Origin: a virus
Virus record (IMG/VR): IMGVR_UViG_3300046449_000331
Span: 1-43,599 of that record
Direction: 5' to 3' (one strand)
Length of the DNA: 43,599 nt
The stretch's first letter is position 1; the number at the start of each line of letters is the position of its first letter. The position numbers and the translations under genes are program-made. Below are positions 17,093-25,517 of the stretch, one piece after another. A model generated the notes under the pieces. The model had not been told where the DNA came from, searched no databases, and worked only from the letters and a program-made list of their open reading frames with translations.

Positions 17093-17141
17093 ATAATTGC
17101 CGCAGGTAGGCGACTCAAAACATCCGCAAGCGCTTGCGGGG
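17093..17141 (-). promoter_or_regulatory. Candidate activator-dependent late promoter before protease gene (PI-like)
   Basis: A perfect 16-bp palindrome, CCGCAAGCGCTTGCGG (17124-17139), sits in a 27-bp block (17115-17141) identical to one at 26692-26718. On the minus strand 25 bases separate the palindrome from AATTAT (17098-17093). Mu has the C-dependent promoter PI at the same genomic place. No good -35 box is needed if an activator binds the palindrome. The palindrome could also fold as an RNA hairpin, but both copies precede genes rather than only end operons. Confidence 0.65.
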
Positions 17142-17196
17142 AGGGTCAGGTAATGTCGGGAATTAATCGCAGACTAGGCGCGAGGGGCGGCTTGGG

Positions 17197-17697
17197 TCAA
17201 TCCACTACGATATCCTGAAGCCATTCCTCTACGATCGCGGCGATGTTGAGGCGGTCTTGATCCGAGATCCCGAGGAAGGGACGCGCAGGGATGTTTCCCC
17301 AAGGGATGGAGCCACCACGCGCATTCGTTCCGAACGCACCTTTGGCAGCGCCAAACTGCATCACGGCCGAGTAGATCTTGTTGGTGCCCAATTCGACAAA
17401 ATCGGGTCCATAGTCGCGAAAGAAGCTTGAGCGCAGAGGTTGTCCATCGAAATTGGGACCAAACAGCGGTCGCACGTCGACGGTCTGGCCGCGTCGTTCA
17501 TAGGCCGCGATCGTGGTTGGTGATTTTGGGGCCCATGGCGTGCCGTCCGGAGCGACACCTTCTTCGAAACGCTTTACTGTTTCGAACTCGAGCTGCTCAC
17601 CGATTTCATTCATGACCTCGGACATGTCAGAGAGGCTCGCGGAAAGTCTGGCGAGGATGCGTTCGACGTCTGCGTCTTCCAGCTCGACCGTGATCAT
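17197..17697 (-). CDS. Virion morphogenesis protein (Mu gpG-like)
   Basis: The 166-aa protein matches the phage virion morphogenesis family (Mu gpG): N-terminal helices, then APDGTPWAPKSPTTIAAYERRGQ and the C-terminal IPARPFLGISDQDRLNIAAIVEEWL. Mu G is needed for tail-head joining. It lies directly after the gpF-like gene, as in Mu, and ends the transcription unit before the PI-like promoter, with 110 intergenic bases. Confidence 0.88.
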   Translation of the reverse strand: MITVELEDADVERILARLSASLSDMSEVMNEIGEQLEFETVKRFEEGVAPDGTPWAPKSPTTIAAYERRGQTVDVRPLFGPNFDGQPLRSSFFRDYGPDFVELGTNKIYSAVMQFGAAKGAFGTNARGGSIPWGNIPARPFLGISDQDRLNIAAIVEEWLQDIVVD

Positions 17698-17701
17698 CTC
17701 A

Positions 17702-18856
17702 TCACTCCCGCTGATTGAGCAACGGCGCGAGACGCTGGTTTGCTATGACTTGAGCTTCGGTCAGGCGGCGGAAGCTGGTCAGGTAGAGCTCACCATTTCG
17801 GACAGTTGCCGTCAAAACCAGAACATATCCTGGTTGGCTTGGGTCGGGCTGCAGGAAGATCAGCGTATTGCCACGCATCGCCACATTCTGGCTCGCCCTG
17901 TCGATGACGGTCTGTGCCAGTTGATAGTCGCGTGGCGTGAGGTCGCGGTAGCGACGGCCCTGGCGCGCGATAGTCTCTGCAGACAACCACGCGACAGGAT
18001 TGACCAGATTGAACCGATCAGCGTCTTTGGTGGTCAATCTGGCCAGCGGCCAGGCGTTTACCGGTTCCGCGGCCCAGCTTTCAAAACCACTGCCGGAGAG
18101 CCAGTCCTGGATCATGTCGATCGAAGGCTGTCTGGGCAGATCTGACACCTTGTTCTTCATCGCAAGTACAACGTCGCTGACGGTCGCGCCCGGAGCGTAA
18201 TCCCAACCGCTGTCGATCCCTGTCGGAGCTCCTGTGCGAGGATCAATTACCTCCCAATCGTCGGGCAATGTCTTCGAAGGATCGCCGCCCACGCGGATCG
18301 CGCCTGCCAAAGTGCGGGCCCCTCGAACACGGCAGCCGCATCCCCAGCCATTTGGGGGATAGTGTGTTGCCCAGAACGGATGATCTGAAGGCAAGATCAG
18401 CCCGTTCCAGGACAAGTGATCGAGACGTGGATGGGGTGCGCCACTGTGCTCGTAGACCCAGAACTTGAAATTACCGTCAATATGCTGCGCGTGACGCGCA
18501 GCTGCCATCGTCGTCAATATGTTCGTTCTGTAGATGATCTTCGTTCTCCAGGCCTCTCCTTTGACGCTACCTTCACCCGTCCATCCATGCCATCCCCGAC
18601 GTTCCACAATCTGGCGAAAGTCCCGGCGGAACTCTTCCAGTCCGGTCCCCTGCGAGATCGCCTTGTCGACGGCAGCACCAAGATCGGCCAGAAGATCGGC
18701 TTTCAACGCGCCTGCCACCATGAAAGCACGATCGTGCTGAGCCTTGGAGATATCATCCCATCTGGATGTCGGAACGAGATCACCCAGCCTCAGCCGAAAG
18801 GCCGCGACCTGCTCCATGAACGGTTGGCGAAAGGTGGCACGGACCGTGTCAGCCAC
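17702..18856 (-). CDS. Head morphogenesis protein (Mu gpF/SPP1 gp7-like)
   Basis: The 384-aa protein contains a minor-capsid region: AWRTKIIYRTNILTTMAAARHAQH, then HPRLDHLSWNGLILPSDHPFW and YPPNGWGCGCRVRG, the latter with the conserved PP-GW-C-C pattern of the SPP1 gp7/Mu F family. I placed the start at the GTG at 18856, overlapping the portal stop and preceded by GGAG. The frame is open further upstream (to 19021), but that part is arginine-rich out-of-frame portal sequence. The protein joins the portal to the prohead. Confidence 0.85.
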   Translation of the reverse strand: MADTVRATFRQPFMEQVAAFRLRLGDLVPTSRWDDISKAQHDRAFMVAGALKADLLADLGAAVDKAISQGTGLEEFRRDFRQIVERRGWHGWTGEGSVKGEAWRTKIIYRTNILTTMAAARHAQHIDGNFKFWVYEHSGAPHPRLDHLSWNGLILPSDHPFWATHYPPNGWGCGCRVRGARTLAGAIRVGGDPSKTLPDDWEVIDPRTGAPTGIDSGWDYAPGATVSDVVLAMKNKVSDLPRQPSIDMIQDWLSGSGFESWAAEPVNAWPLARLTTKDADRFNLVNPVAWLSAETIARQGRRYRDLTPRDYQLAQTVIDRASQNVAMRGNTLIFLQPDPSQPGYVLVLTATVRNGELYLTSFRRLTEAQVIANQRLAPLLNQRE

Positions 18857-20492
18857 TTGTGGTCTCCGCCAGCGCCCGTCCACCGGCATCCGCTGCCACC
18901 ATCGCATCAGCAATCGCATTACCAAGAGCGCTGGCGTCCAGATTGGGATACGCCGCGAAGAACATCTCGCGCAGTTCCTCGATCGATCCCGCACTCTCGA
19001 GCATGATTTCGACCTGTGCAATCATCTCTGCCATGGCGGGCTGCGCGGCCTCCTGAAGCCGGGCTGTCAGCGCGTCTACCGGTTCAGCGCCAGAAATCGC
19101 CTCTGAGAGCGATTGCTCCGCCTGAGGGGCAAGGACGCCGGATTTGGGCGGAAGGGTATTCAAACGGTATTCAAATTCGCTCTGAGGGGCGGTTTCGGTC
19201 CCAGCGGCCCCAACCGTTGCGGCTGGTAGGGTGACATCAGGCTTGGACGCCATCAGGATCCGGTCGCCCGGCTTAGGGTCCGCAAATCCGAACTTGGCGC
19301 GGATCTCGCTTTCGCTGACCTGCAACCCGATCGGAACGAGCACGCCGAGCGCATCGGCAATCTGTTTCAGGTCTTCTGGTTCCGGACGCCCGATCTTCAG
19401 CCGCGGATACCGCTTCTGAGGTCCGTGCTCGAGCTGGATCCATGGCCGGATCAGATCCCGGTTGAGGATCGCTGCCAATGCATTGGCATCCGCGCGCTCG
19501 ATGTCCTCCTGGACCTGACGGTGCTCTTTGCCTGAACCCAGGCCACCCGTCACTGCATCAGTCGTTGCCGTTTGACCCAGCACCGCCTTTGAAATCTGCT
19601 TGTCCAGCCAGTCAGCACGTTTTTCGTAAAGGTCCGCCGAGGCTCCGACATTGCTGGTTTCCACAAAGTCGATCGACATGCTCTCTGGGATGATTGCCGC
19701 GCAATCCCCTGCGATATTGGCGACGGCATCAAAAAGCGTGTTCTTGTCCGCTTCGCTGGCACCGGCCCCCCATTTGCCCAGGCGCAGCGGCTGACCATAG
19801 GTCTGGCTGAAGATGGCCCAATCACGCTGCGTGAAGGCCTTGAACATCCAGCCCCACATGGCGACCCGCGCAAGACCAGACCGCAAAGCAAGCCCGGACT
19901 TGGCCTTCACATTGGCATAGATGAACTTGAAAGCCTCGAGAGGAACCTCTTGGCCGTGGTCATCGAGTTTCATCGGGGTGGCCAGATTGACGCGATCGAA
20001 ACGGAACCAGCGCGGGTCGCGCCATTCCAGGCGCGCAGGCTGCCACTGGCCCTCCGATGTGTCCCATATGATTTCGGTGAACGAGTAGCCTTTGCCGATG
20101 CTGTCCAGAATGTCGAAGAGCTCGTCGCTCAGCTCGTCACGATCCAGCCATTCGCGCACCATGTTGGCCAACTCGACATCGAAGGCTTCGTCCGAGGCTG
20201 CTTCGACCGTGATCTCGATCTGGCTGACCGACCGGCGGCGCGTACCAAGCACACCAAGATAATGGGGGTCGCGCTCTTCTATCACCTCTGCCAGCTCAAG
20301 ATAACGCACCGGGTCGCCTTGGTCCGCTTCGCGCAGGATGTTTGCCAGGCGAATAGGGTTCAGCCCGTCGCCCGGGTGACCGGACAGCGGAGAGCGAACG
20401 CCGCCCAGTGTGGCTGCGGCAACCTCTTCGGCCAGGGCGGCGCGCTTGACGGGCTGGCCCCAGCGGTCGAGTAAAACAGACTTGTTTGCCAT
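18849..20492 (-). CDS. Portal protein, DUF935 family (Mu gp29-like)
   Basis: The 547-aa protein fits DUF935, the Mu-type portal: MANKSVLLDRWGQPVKRAAL, then IRLANILREADQGDPVRYLELAEVIEERDPHYLGVLGTRR, a signature of this family. The portal forms the ring through which DNA is packaged. AAGGAG lies nine bases before the ATG. The gene lies after the large terminase and two small ORFs and before the gpF-like gene, as in Mu apart from the small ORFs. Confidence 0.9.
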   Translation of the reverse strand: MANKSVLLDRWGQPVKRAALAEEVAAATLGGVRSPLSGHPGDGLNPIRLANILREADQGDPVRYLELAEVIEERDPHYLGVLGTRRRSVSQIEITVEAASDEAFDVELANMVREWLDRDELSDELFDILDSIGKGYSFTEIIWDTSEGQWQPARLEWRDPRWFRFDRVNLATPMKLDDHGQEVPLEAFKFIYANVKAKSGLALRSGLARVAMWGWMFKAFTQRDWAIFSQTYGQPLRLGKWGAGASEADKNTLFDAVANIAGDCAAIIPESMSIDFVETSNVGASADLYEKRADWLDKQISKAVLGQTATTDAVTGGLGSGKEHRQVQEDIERADANALAAILNRDLIRPWIQLEHGPQKRYPRLKIGRPEPEDLKQIADALGVLVPIGLQVSESEIRAKFGFADPKPGDRILMASKPDVTLPAATVGAAGTETAPQSEFEYRLNTLPPKSGVLAPQAEQSLSEAISGAEPVDALTARLQEAAQPAMAEMIAQVEIMLESAGSIEELREMFFAAYPNLDASALGNAIADAMVAADAGGRALAETTSG

Positions 20493-20513
20493 TTGAAGGC
20501 TCCTTCTCAGATC

Positions 20514-20666
20514 CTAAAAGATCAATTCGATGATGCCACCGATCAGCAATCCGAGACCGGCGAGGCAAACTAGAAAGCCGTTCTGCGAACGATCAGAGAA
20601 AGCTGCGTTCGCCATAATGATGCCGCCACCAAGCATTATGATAATCCCGATGAAAATCGCTTCCAT
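20514..20666 (-). CDS. Small two-helix membrane protein
   Basis: Starting at the second Met (20666) gives 50 residues, almost all hydrophobic: MEAIFIGIIIMLGGGIIMANA, a short polar link (FSDRSQNG), then FLVCLAGLGLLIGGIIELIF. Upstream codons of the frame encode Arg/Trp-rich sequence unlike a membrane protein, so the short form is more likely. It lies between large terminase and portal genes, where Mu has nothing comparable. It could be a second holin, an antiholin or an exclusion protein; I cannot tell. Confidence 0.55.
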   Translation of the reverse strand: MEAIFIGIIIMLGGGIIMANAAFSDRSQNGFLVCLAGLGLLIGGIIELIF

Positions 20667-20668
20667 TG

Positions 20669-20908
20669 CTATCTCGCTTCCTGCTGTCTGTACCGGCTGA
20701 GGGCTTCGAAAGGTGTTCTTCCGAGAACCCCAGTGAAATCGTGAGAACGCCTCCACCGACGGGATCTATGTTCAAGCGTTACTTGGCGGGAAGCGTAAGG
20801 GAGGGTTCTTCCAATCCGGAATGCGACCCAGCCGTCATCAAACCTTGCCACGCATGGGCCATCCCATGATTTTCGATTTCTCACTGGTCGTTTGCTACGT
20901 GTGCCCAT
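20669..20908 (-). CDS. Small basic protein of unknown function
   Basis: The 79-aa Arg-rich product (MGTRSKRPVRNRKSW, and a C-terminal FTGVLGRTPFEALSRYRQQEAR) starts at the large-terminase stop codon and ends two bases before the start of the small membrane protein, forming a tight string. GVLGRTPFEALSRY is a motif also seen in small phage proteins of unknown role. No domain recognised. Confidence 0.5.
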   Translation of the reverse strand: MGTRSKRPVRNRKSWDGPCVARFDDGWVAFRIGRTLPYASRQVTLEHRSRRWRRSHDFTGVLGRTPFEALSRYRQQEAR

Positions 20909-22605
20909 CAGACACTCCCCCTTAGTCTTGCCCCAAGCGGGCCATCAAAAGCATTCCTGCGGCCCAACCCGTCATCGTTGCTGGGCGTATCGCGCATGCG
21001 GCCTTCAGCACGTTGGTGACGCAAACCCGAACTGGCGGCGCGGTAGCCGTATTCAACCCACCGCATGCGGGCCGCAAAATGCGCCAAGGCCAAACCGATG
21101 GCATAGTCGCCGTGCCGCTTCTTGCCCTTCTTGTCCTTTGCCTCGCCCTTTTCGTTGGTTCGGATGGCCGGGACACGAGGAATGCCACGGACGAGCTTGA
21201 CCGAGCGCAAATCGCTCAGATGGTCCTCGTCGGCACCGATGGCGATCATGTCGTCTTCAAATGCCGTTTTAAGCGGCGGCATGTTGATCCGGTACCAGTC
21301 CTCTGTGAACTTGATCGCCCAGATGAGACCTGAGCCGTCCTCTGCCTCACGAAGGCCGAACTTACGCCCCATGTCTTCAGCCACGGTCCAACCCATGCCG
21401 GTGGCGTCGAAGGCAGCGCCCAGCAGCCGTTCACGTAGCTTTTCCAACACCATGCCGACGATCAGCTTTTGCTCGTCTCCAGGGACATTGCGCATCTCGA
21501 TCGAGAACACCTCACGCCGCTTCAGGTTTTGCTCGATCGCTAACACAGGCATGACGCTCAGATCCGCGACGCGCGCAAAGTCGAACCCGGCCGCGTAGCG
21601 CAGATCCATGTCGAGCTGCCCCAGCACTTCCTCGAGTTCTTCGAGGAATGGGGCCATGAGCGCCTTTTGCTGCAGGTCGCTCATGTGCAGATAGTCGCTG
21701 GGCAGCTCCAGGGGCAGAACTGGAGCCGTGGCTGTCATGCGCGCCTCGATCAGGGGGGCAGGCAACCAGGCACCAGAGCTGAGGGACGGAATGCAGAACA
21801 GTTCTTCTTCGGCACCATCGCCATAGAAGTCGATCAGATCCTGGCGCCATTGCGCTTCGCCCTCTGGCGACCAGATGTTGCCGCCCACAAGGCAAATCCG
21901 CTCATAGAGACCGTCAGTCAGCGCATCATCCAGATCGATGCGCAGGTGCTCATACGGCAGACGGCCGCCAAGAATGTCCTGGACGTTTTCATTGAAAGGA
22001 TTGTCCGCGCCATCATGCGTCGAGCAGACGATGACCTGACCACCCCAGATCAGGAAAGCCATTGCGGCCTTGATCAGTTCGCCCAGACTATCGACGAAAG
22101 CAGCCTCATCGATGATAATCACACCCTCTTTGCCGCGCAGTCCGCGGGGAGCAGAGCTGAGAGCCTTGATCTGGTAGCCTGAGACAAATCGGATGCGGAA
22201 AGTCTGGATGGACTTGTCGCCGTCGTCGTCGCCTTCTTCGAACAATCCGTCCTCGATGGCGGAAGCAGCGATGTTGAACGCGCGGGCCCACATAGCGCAG
22301 GCATCCACGAATTCGCGGGTCATCTCTTGGGAGTAGGAGATATACATCGCGTCCATGCCGCGTGCTGACTTCGCCCGTGCCGCCCTCAGCACAGCATAGG
22401 CTGCCAAGGCCCATGTCAGCCCGATCCGGCGCGACTTCTCGACGAACAGCACCTTCGTTGACACCGTGTCGAGCAGGCCGACGGTCCTGGCCTGATATGG
22501 CAGAAGAACCTTCGGCAAGCCAACGCTGCCCACCAGCTGAGGCATAACATCAGTCGCCTCGCGACGCTGGCGCTCCCATTCAGCTTTGGAGATTGGCGCG
22601 GTCAT
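20908..22605 (-). CDS. Terminase large subunit (Mu gp28-like)
   Basis: The 565-aa packaging motor has an adenine-binding Q (LPYQAR), a deviant Walker A (EKSRRIGLTW, near residue 57), Walker B with catalytic Glu (GVIIIDEAAF, 161-170), a coupling motif (VCSTHDG) and a nuclease domain beginning AGFDFARVADLSVMPV with its first Asp. It cuts and pumps host-flanked phage DNA into proheads. The ATG overlaps the preceding stop (ATGA). The Walker A lacking GKT is usual in this terminase subfamily. Confidence 0.92.
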   Translation of the reverse strand: MTAPISKAEWERQRREATDVMPQLVGSVGLPKVLLPYQARTVGLLDTVSTKVLFVEKSRRIGLTWALAAYAVLRAARAKSARGMDAMYISYSQEMTREFVDACAMWARAFNIAASAIEDGLFEEGDDDGDKSIQTFRIRFVSGYQIKALSSAPRGLRGKEGVIIIDEAAFVDSLGELIKAAMAFLIWGGQVIVCSTHDGADNPFNENVQDILGGRLPYEHLRIDLDDALTDGLYERICLVGGNIWSPEGEAQWRQDLIDFYGDGAEEELFCIPSLSSGAWLPAPLIEARMTATAPVLPLELPSDYLHMSDLQQKALMAPFLEELEEVLGQLDMDLRYAAGFDFARVADLSVMPVLAIEQNLKRREVFSIEMRNVPGDEQKLIVGMVLEKLRERLLGAAFDATGMGWTVAEDMGRKFGLREAEDGSGLIWAIKFTEDWYRINMPPLKTAFEDDMIAIGADEDHLSDLRSVKLVRGIPRVPAIRTNEKGEAKDKKGKKRHGDYAIGLALAHFAARMRWVEYGYRAASSGLRHQRAEGRMRDTPSNDDGLGRRNAFDGPLGARLRGSV

Positions 22606-22877
22606 TTGGTGGCCCCTGCGCGCAGCTGATACAAAATCTGCAACGCGCGATCGAAGTTCGGTGCTCCAGCAACCCTGCCGGCAGAGTGCCTGGAAGTCAG
22701 ATCAAGCAGCCGTCGATGCAGTCCGTAATATGTGCGCCCATCGACGTGCTGCCCAGCAAGAAACATCCGGATGACCAGCGCGGCATCGTTACAGGCCTCA
22801 AAGGTCTTGCGCTCGCGTTTCTGCCAGTAGTCAGCATGTGCCGCCATGTCGTTGGCAATCTCAGCCGGAGTAGCCAT
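22602..22877 (-). CDS. Hypothetical protein in terminase insertion (1 of 3)
   Basis: The 91-aa helical product (MATPAEIANDMAAHADYWQKRERKTFEACND) has no motif I recognise. It is the last of three small ORFs between the small and large terminase genes and overlaps the terminase ATG, so the stop/start coupling is intact. Confidence 0.55.
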   Translation of the reverse strand: MATPAEIANDMAAHADYWQKRERKTFEACNDAALVIRMFLAGQHVDGRTYYGLHRRLLDLTSRHSAGRVAGAPNFDRALQILYQLRAGATK

Positions 22878-23197
22878 CAGCCGCGCGCCTCCGCCCAGGC
22901 AACAGCGTGTCGCGCCTGAATTCCGTCCTGACCATCATCATTGCCCAACAGGTCCGGACAGAAATCATGTTTCCCGAGCCGCCAGAGGTGGCGCATGTTG
23001 CGCGAATTCACGACATCGGCTTGCGCCGGGTAGATCTCAATTGCCCGGATCTGCTCGCCCCAGACCATGTTCTTGATGTATTGCAGATCGTCCCAGCTGA
23101 TCGCGCCAGGGTGAGAGACGCTGAGAAGACCAAGCAAGTCATCAACGTGAACCTTGAAACCTCGGATTTCATCGCTCTTGAAGCGTGGCAACGTCAT
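22877..23197 (-). CDS. Hypothetical protein in terminase insertion (2 of 3), DUF7694-like
   Basis: The 106-aa protein starts MTLPRFKSDEIRG (GGAGG upstream). It contains ISWDDLQYIKNMVWGEQIRAIEIYPAQADVVNSRNMRHLWRL, which resembles a small phage family (DUF7694) of unknown role. Longer open sequence upstream is the shadow of the preceding gene. It is flanked by coupled ORFs. Confidence 0.6.
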   Translation of the reverse strand: MTLPRFKSDEIRGFKVHVDDLLGLLSVSHPGAISWDDLQYIKNMVWGEQIRAIEIYPAQADVVNSRNMRHLWRLGKHDFCPDLLGNDDGQDGIQARHAVAWAEARG

Positions 23198-23523
23198 ACC
23201 GACCTCCAGTAGCCATCGGTCAACCAGCCGTGCCAGTGCCCCTTGTGATGGACCGAAGGCGTCAGCGTCGGTTCGGTCGTTGAGACGTTCCAGTTCCAAC
23301 TGGGGCTTTGTGGTGGCTTGAAGTTTGCGCCGACCGTAATGGGGGCGATCACGCCGCAGCCACAGGGGCAGCAATACCAGAAGAACCATTCTCCGCGCGC
23401 GTCTCCGGGAACGACGTGATAGCTTCCGGGATGCCGGTGTTTCTTGAACGCATCAAAATCAACCATGTTGATCGCGCGCAGTGGACCCCTGGCTTTTGCC
23501 GCAGCCGCCTTCAGATCACCCAT
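23194..23523 (-). CDS. DUF6527-like zinc-binding protein (3 of 3)
   Basis: The 109-aa protein has a Cys/His/Trp-rich core: WYCCPCGCGVIAPI and, near the C-terminus, PTLTPSVHHKGHWHGWLTDGYW. The Cys cluster plus the His pair suggests metal binding and matches DUF6527, known from phages and mobile elements with unknown activity. The start at 23523 overlaps the end of the small-terminase gene by eight bases. It is not part of the standard Mu packaging module. Confidence 0.65.
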   Translation of the reverse strand: MGDLKAAAAKARGPLRAINMVDFDAFKKHRHPGSYHVVPGDARGEWFFWYCCPCGCGVIAPITVGANFKPPQSPSWNWNVSTTEPTLTPSVHHKGHWHGWLTDGYWRSV

Positions 23524-24088
23524 TTGAAACCCCCAGGATATCGGCTTTGATCTTCTCGGCCGTCTCAGAGGACATGCCCGCCTGCCGCGCAGCCTTGACT
23601 GCGGTCTCTGCCGCATTGGCGCGCTCTTCCTTTGCAATGCGCAGACGCTCGTCAGCCGTCAGCTTTTCGCGAATGCCGGAGCTGCTCATCACGTCCTTGA
23701 GCATCTTGCCCAGGAAGTGCAGCTCCTTCGGATCGATATCATCGCCTTCCTTCAGCATCGCCGACTTCATGACCTTGAATGCAAGCGTGGTGATCATCTG
23801 GAACAACACATTGTGGCGCTTGGCTTCTTCTTCGAGACCATTGCCCTCCATCCAGCTCACGGCCCAAGCGGATGCTTCTTCCTGCGCACGTGCCATCTGC
23901 TCGTATTCCTGGCCAAAGGAATGGACCGCCGATTTGCCCACGCGCATTTCAAGACCGGCCTCTTCCAGCCAGAAGTTCAGATCTTCGGTTACCGCGACAT
24001 AGTCAGAGAAGCCGCGCTCCTTCAGCAGGTCCTGAAGGCGCAGTCTGATCTCCTGCGGGATAAGGTCGATCTTACGGGGCGGCGGCAT
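23516..24088 (-). CDS. Terminase small subunit-like protein (Mu gp27-like, DUF3486)
   Basis: The 190-aa protein begins MPPPRKIDLIPQEIRLRLQDLLKERGFSDY, a typical DUF3486 opening with a DNA-binding helix region, followed by long helices (FWLEEAGLEMRVGKSAVHSFGQEYEQMARAQ). In Mu, gp27 precedes gp28 and probably recognises the packaging site. The start at 24088 fits the overlap with the upstream stop; the longer frame upstream is out-of-frame wHTH-gene sequence. Confidence 0.85.
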   Translation of the reverse strand: MPPPRKIDLIPQEIRLRLQDLLKERGFSDYVAVTEDLNFWLEEAGLEMRVGKSAVHSFGQEYEQMARAQEEASAWAVSWMEGNGLEEEAKRHNVLFQMITTLAFKVMKSAMLKEGDDIDPKELHFLGKMLKDVMSSSGIREKLTADERLRIAKEERANAAETAVKAARQAGMSSETAEKIKADILGVSNG

Positions 24089-24089
24089 G

Positions 24090-24383
24090 TCAGCGCCGTG
24101 CCGTTGGACGCTTGACGCCAGGATGCTGGACAAGGCCGCGCGCAACTTCCGCTCCGCGCACCGTTGCGGTCGCAATGACGACGTGGCCGTGATCGGTCAT
24201 CTCGATCAGCTCCTGTTCATCCAGCCAAGCCAATGCTCCCCGGATCTGCGCGTCCGAAGATGCGATGCCGACGCCGCGCACGACATCGATCAGGATTGAC
24301 GCATTGGATGTGAACTCCGACGATCGCTCAAGATGTTTGAGGATCGCGAGGCGACGATGTTCGGTCTCGGTGCTGTCTGCCAT
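24090..24383 (-). CDS. Winged-helix protein (Mu gp26-like), copy 2
   Basis: The 97-aa protein resembles its upstream neighbour in length and layout: RRLAILKHLERS, a central SDAQIRGALAWLDEQELIEM recognition region, a beta wing (VVIATATVRGAEVARG) and the end HPGVKRP. This is the winged-helix pattern of the VpaChn25_0724/gp26-type phage family. Adjacent related copies suggest a tandem duplication. Its role is unknown. Confidence 0.65.
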   Translation of the reverse strand: MADSTETEHRRLAILKHLERSSEFTSNASILIDVVRGVGIASSDAQIRGALAWLDEQELIEMTDHGHVVIATATVRGAEVARGLVQHPGVKRPTARR

Positions 24384-24403
24384 GGGTCAGGCTCCAAAGA
24401 AGG

Positions 24404-24709
24404 TTATGGGTCGGGACGGATTACGCCGGGCATACTGGTCGCGCCGGTCGCGACCTCACGGCCCTTGTTGGTCAGGCGTGCGATGGGCTCGCCTTGATAG
24501 TCGCGGGTCGTGACCAGCTCCATTTCGTCAAGCCACGCGATTGCCGCGACTGCTTGATCGGCATTGGTCGGCACACCGATGCGCCCGCAGTGCAGACGCA
24601 TGACCGAGGCCGCGGCCTCATAGCCGGGTATCCCCGCCAGATATTGAAGCATCTTCAGGCGCCGGAATTCGGTCTCGACGGTTTCGATTGGCCAGGCTTT
24701 GAACATCAC
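24404..24709 (-). CDS. Winged-helix protein (Mu gp26-like), copy 1
   Basis: The 101-aa protein shares with the next gene the pattern RRLKMLQYL, then ADQAVAAIAWLDEMELV, a wing (IARLTNKGREVATG) and the end MPGVIRP. This is a small winged-helix fold as in the VpaChn25_0724-type phage protein family. It follows the DUF2730-like gene, the Mu gp25-gp26 order. The two copies differ enough to have distinct partners. Confidence 0.65.
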   Translation of the reverse strand: MMFKAWPIETVETEFRRLKMLQYLAGIPGYEAAASVMRLHCGRIGVPTNADQAVAAIAWLDEMELVTTRDYQGEPIARLTNKGREVATGATSMPGVIRPDP

Positions 24710-25101
24710 TTGTCTCCGCCTTTGCCTGCGCGCTGGGCGGCCTCATAGAGCATACGCACCATGTTGCCCTGGGCTTCCTGACTGGCACCTATGCGCGCCA
24801 CCAAAATGGCGAGATCATGCTGCTCTCTTGCGGTGGCAAGCAGATCGATCCGGGACTCGATTGTCGACATGCGAACACGAACCCGGCCAAGATCGTCGTT
24901 CACCTTTCCCAGACTGCCTTCGACCGCGACCAAACGCTTTTCGATGCTCTGATGACCCACCTGCAGACCTGACATGCCATCATTGACGCGTGTCGATACA
25001 CGGCCCCAGAACCAGCGCCCCAAGGCCGCCAGAGAGGTGACGACCAGCACGACAAAGCCAAGGAGCTTTTGGCCCTCTGAGAGCCACGACAACCAGTCCA
25101 T
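24706..25101 (-). CDS. DUF2730-like protein (Mu gp25-like), membrane-anchored coiled coil
   Basis: The 131-aa protein has one N-terminal membrane helix (LLGFVVLVVTSLAALGRWFWG) and a long heptad-rich coiled coil (SIEKRLVAVEGSLGKVNDDLGRVRVRMSTIESRIDLL). This is the Mu gp25/DUF2730 layout. Such a layout also fits an inner-membrane spanin subunit, and no other Rz/Rz1 pair is visible, so a role in lysis is possible. Start and stop overlap neighbouring genes. Confidence 0.65.
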   Translation of the reverse strand: MDWLSWLSEGQKLLGFVVLVVTSLAALGRWFWGRVSTRVNDGMSGLQVGHQSIEKRLVAVEGSLGKVNDDLGRVRVRMSTIESRIDLLATAREQHDLAILVARIGASQEAQGNMVRMLYEAAQRAGKGGDK

Positions 25102-25511
25102 TACCAGAGCCCCCAGGAGAGCATCGTGAACAACGCCACCATCGTGGCTGATTGAAGGATCAAGGCACGTTGTGCGCCCAGGCCCCCGATCTCGCCCATC
25201 GTGCGGATTGAGATCGCCAGCCAGAACATGCTTGCCGCCAGCATGAACGCAAGGACTTCAGGTGCCGGATGTGCCTCCCAGAGATTGAGGTCCGTCTTTA
25301 CGAACAGTCTGGCGCAAACGTAGTAGCTGCGCTCAACCATCAAAGCGGCCGCAATTGCAAAGATCGGGCTTTCCAGGCGTTCAAAAACTGCAAGTGAAGG
25401 CTGCGCGACCCAGAACCTGCGCACCGTGATCGCGTTCAGGAAGGCGAACACGGTCGCAAGGACAAGGCTAGCGTGACTTGCGAGCGTAACAGCGGACCAT
25501 TCCAGGCTCAT
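25101..25511 (-). CDS. Four-helix membrane protein of the lysis cassette
   Basis: The 136-aa protein has about four hydrophobic helices (LVLATVFAFLNAITV, IFAIAAALMVERSYYV, VLAFMLAASMFWLAISI, ILQSATMVALFTMLSWGLW). It lies directly after the holin candidate and before the DUF2730-like gene. It may be a holin partner or antiholin; I recognise no family. Confidence 0.6.
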   Translation of the reverse strand: MSLEWSAVTLASHASLVLATVFAFLNAITVRRFWVAQPSLAVFERLESPIFAIAAALMVERSYYVCARLFVKTDLNLWEAHPAPEVLAFMLAASMFWLAISIRTMGEIGGLGAQRALILQSATMVALFTMLSWGLW

Positions 25512-25517
25512 AAAGAA

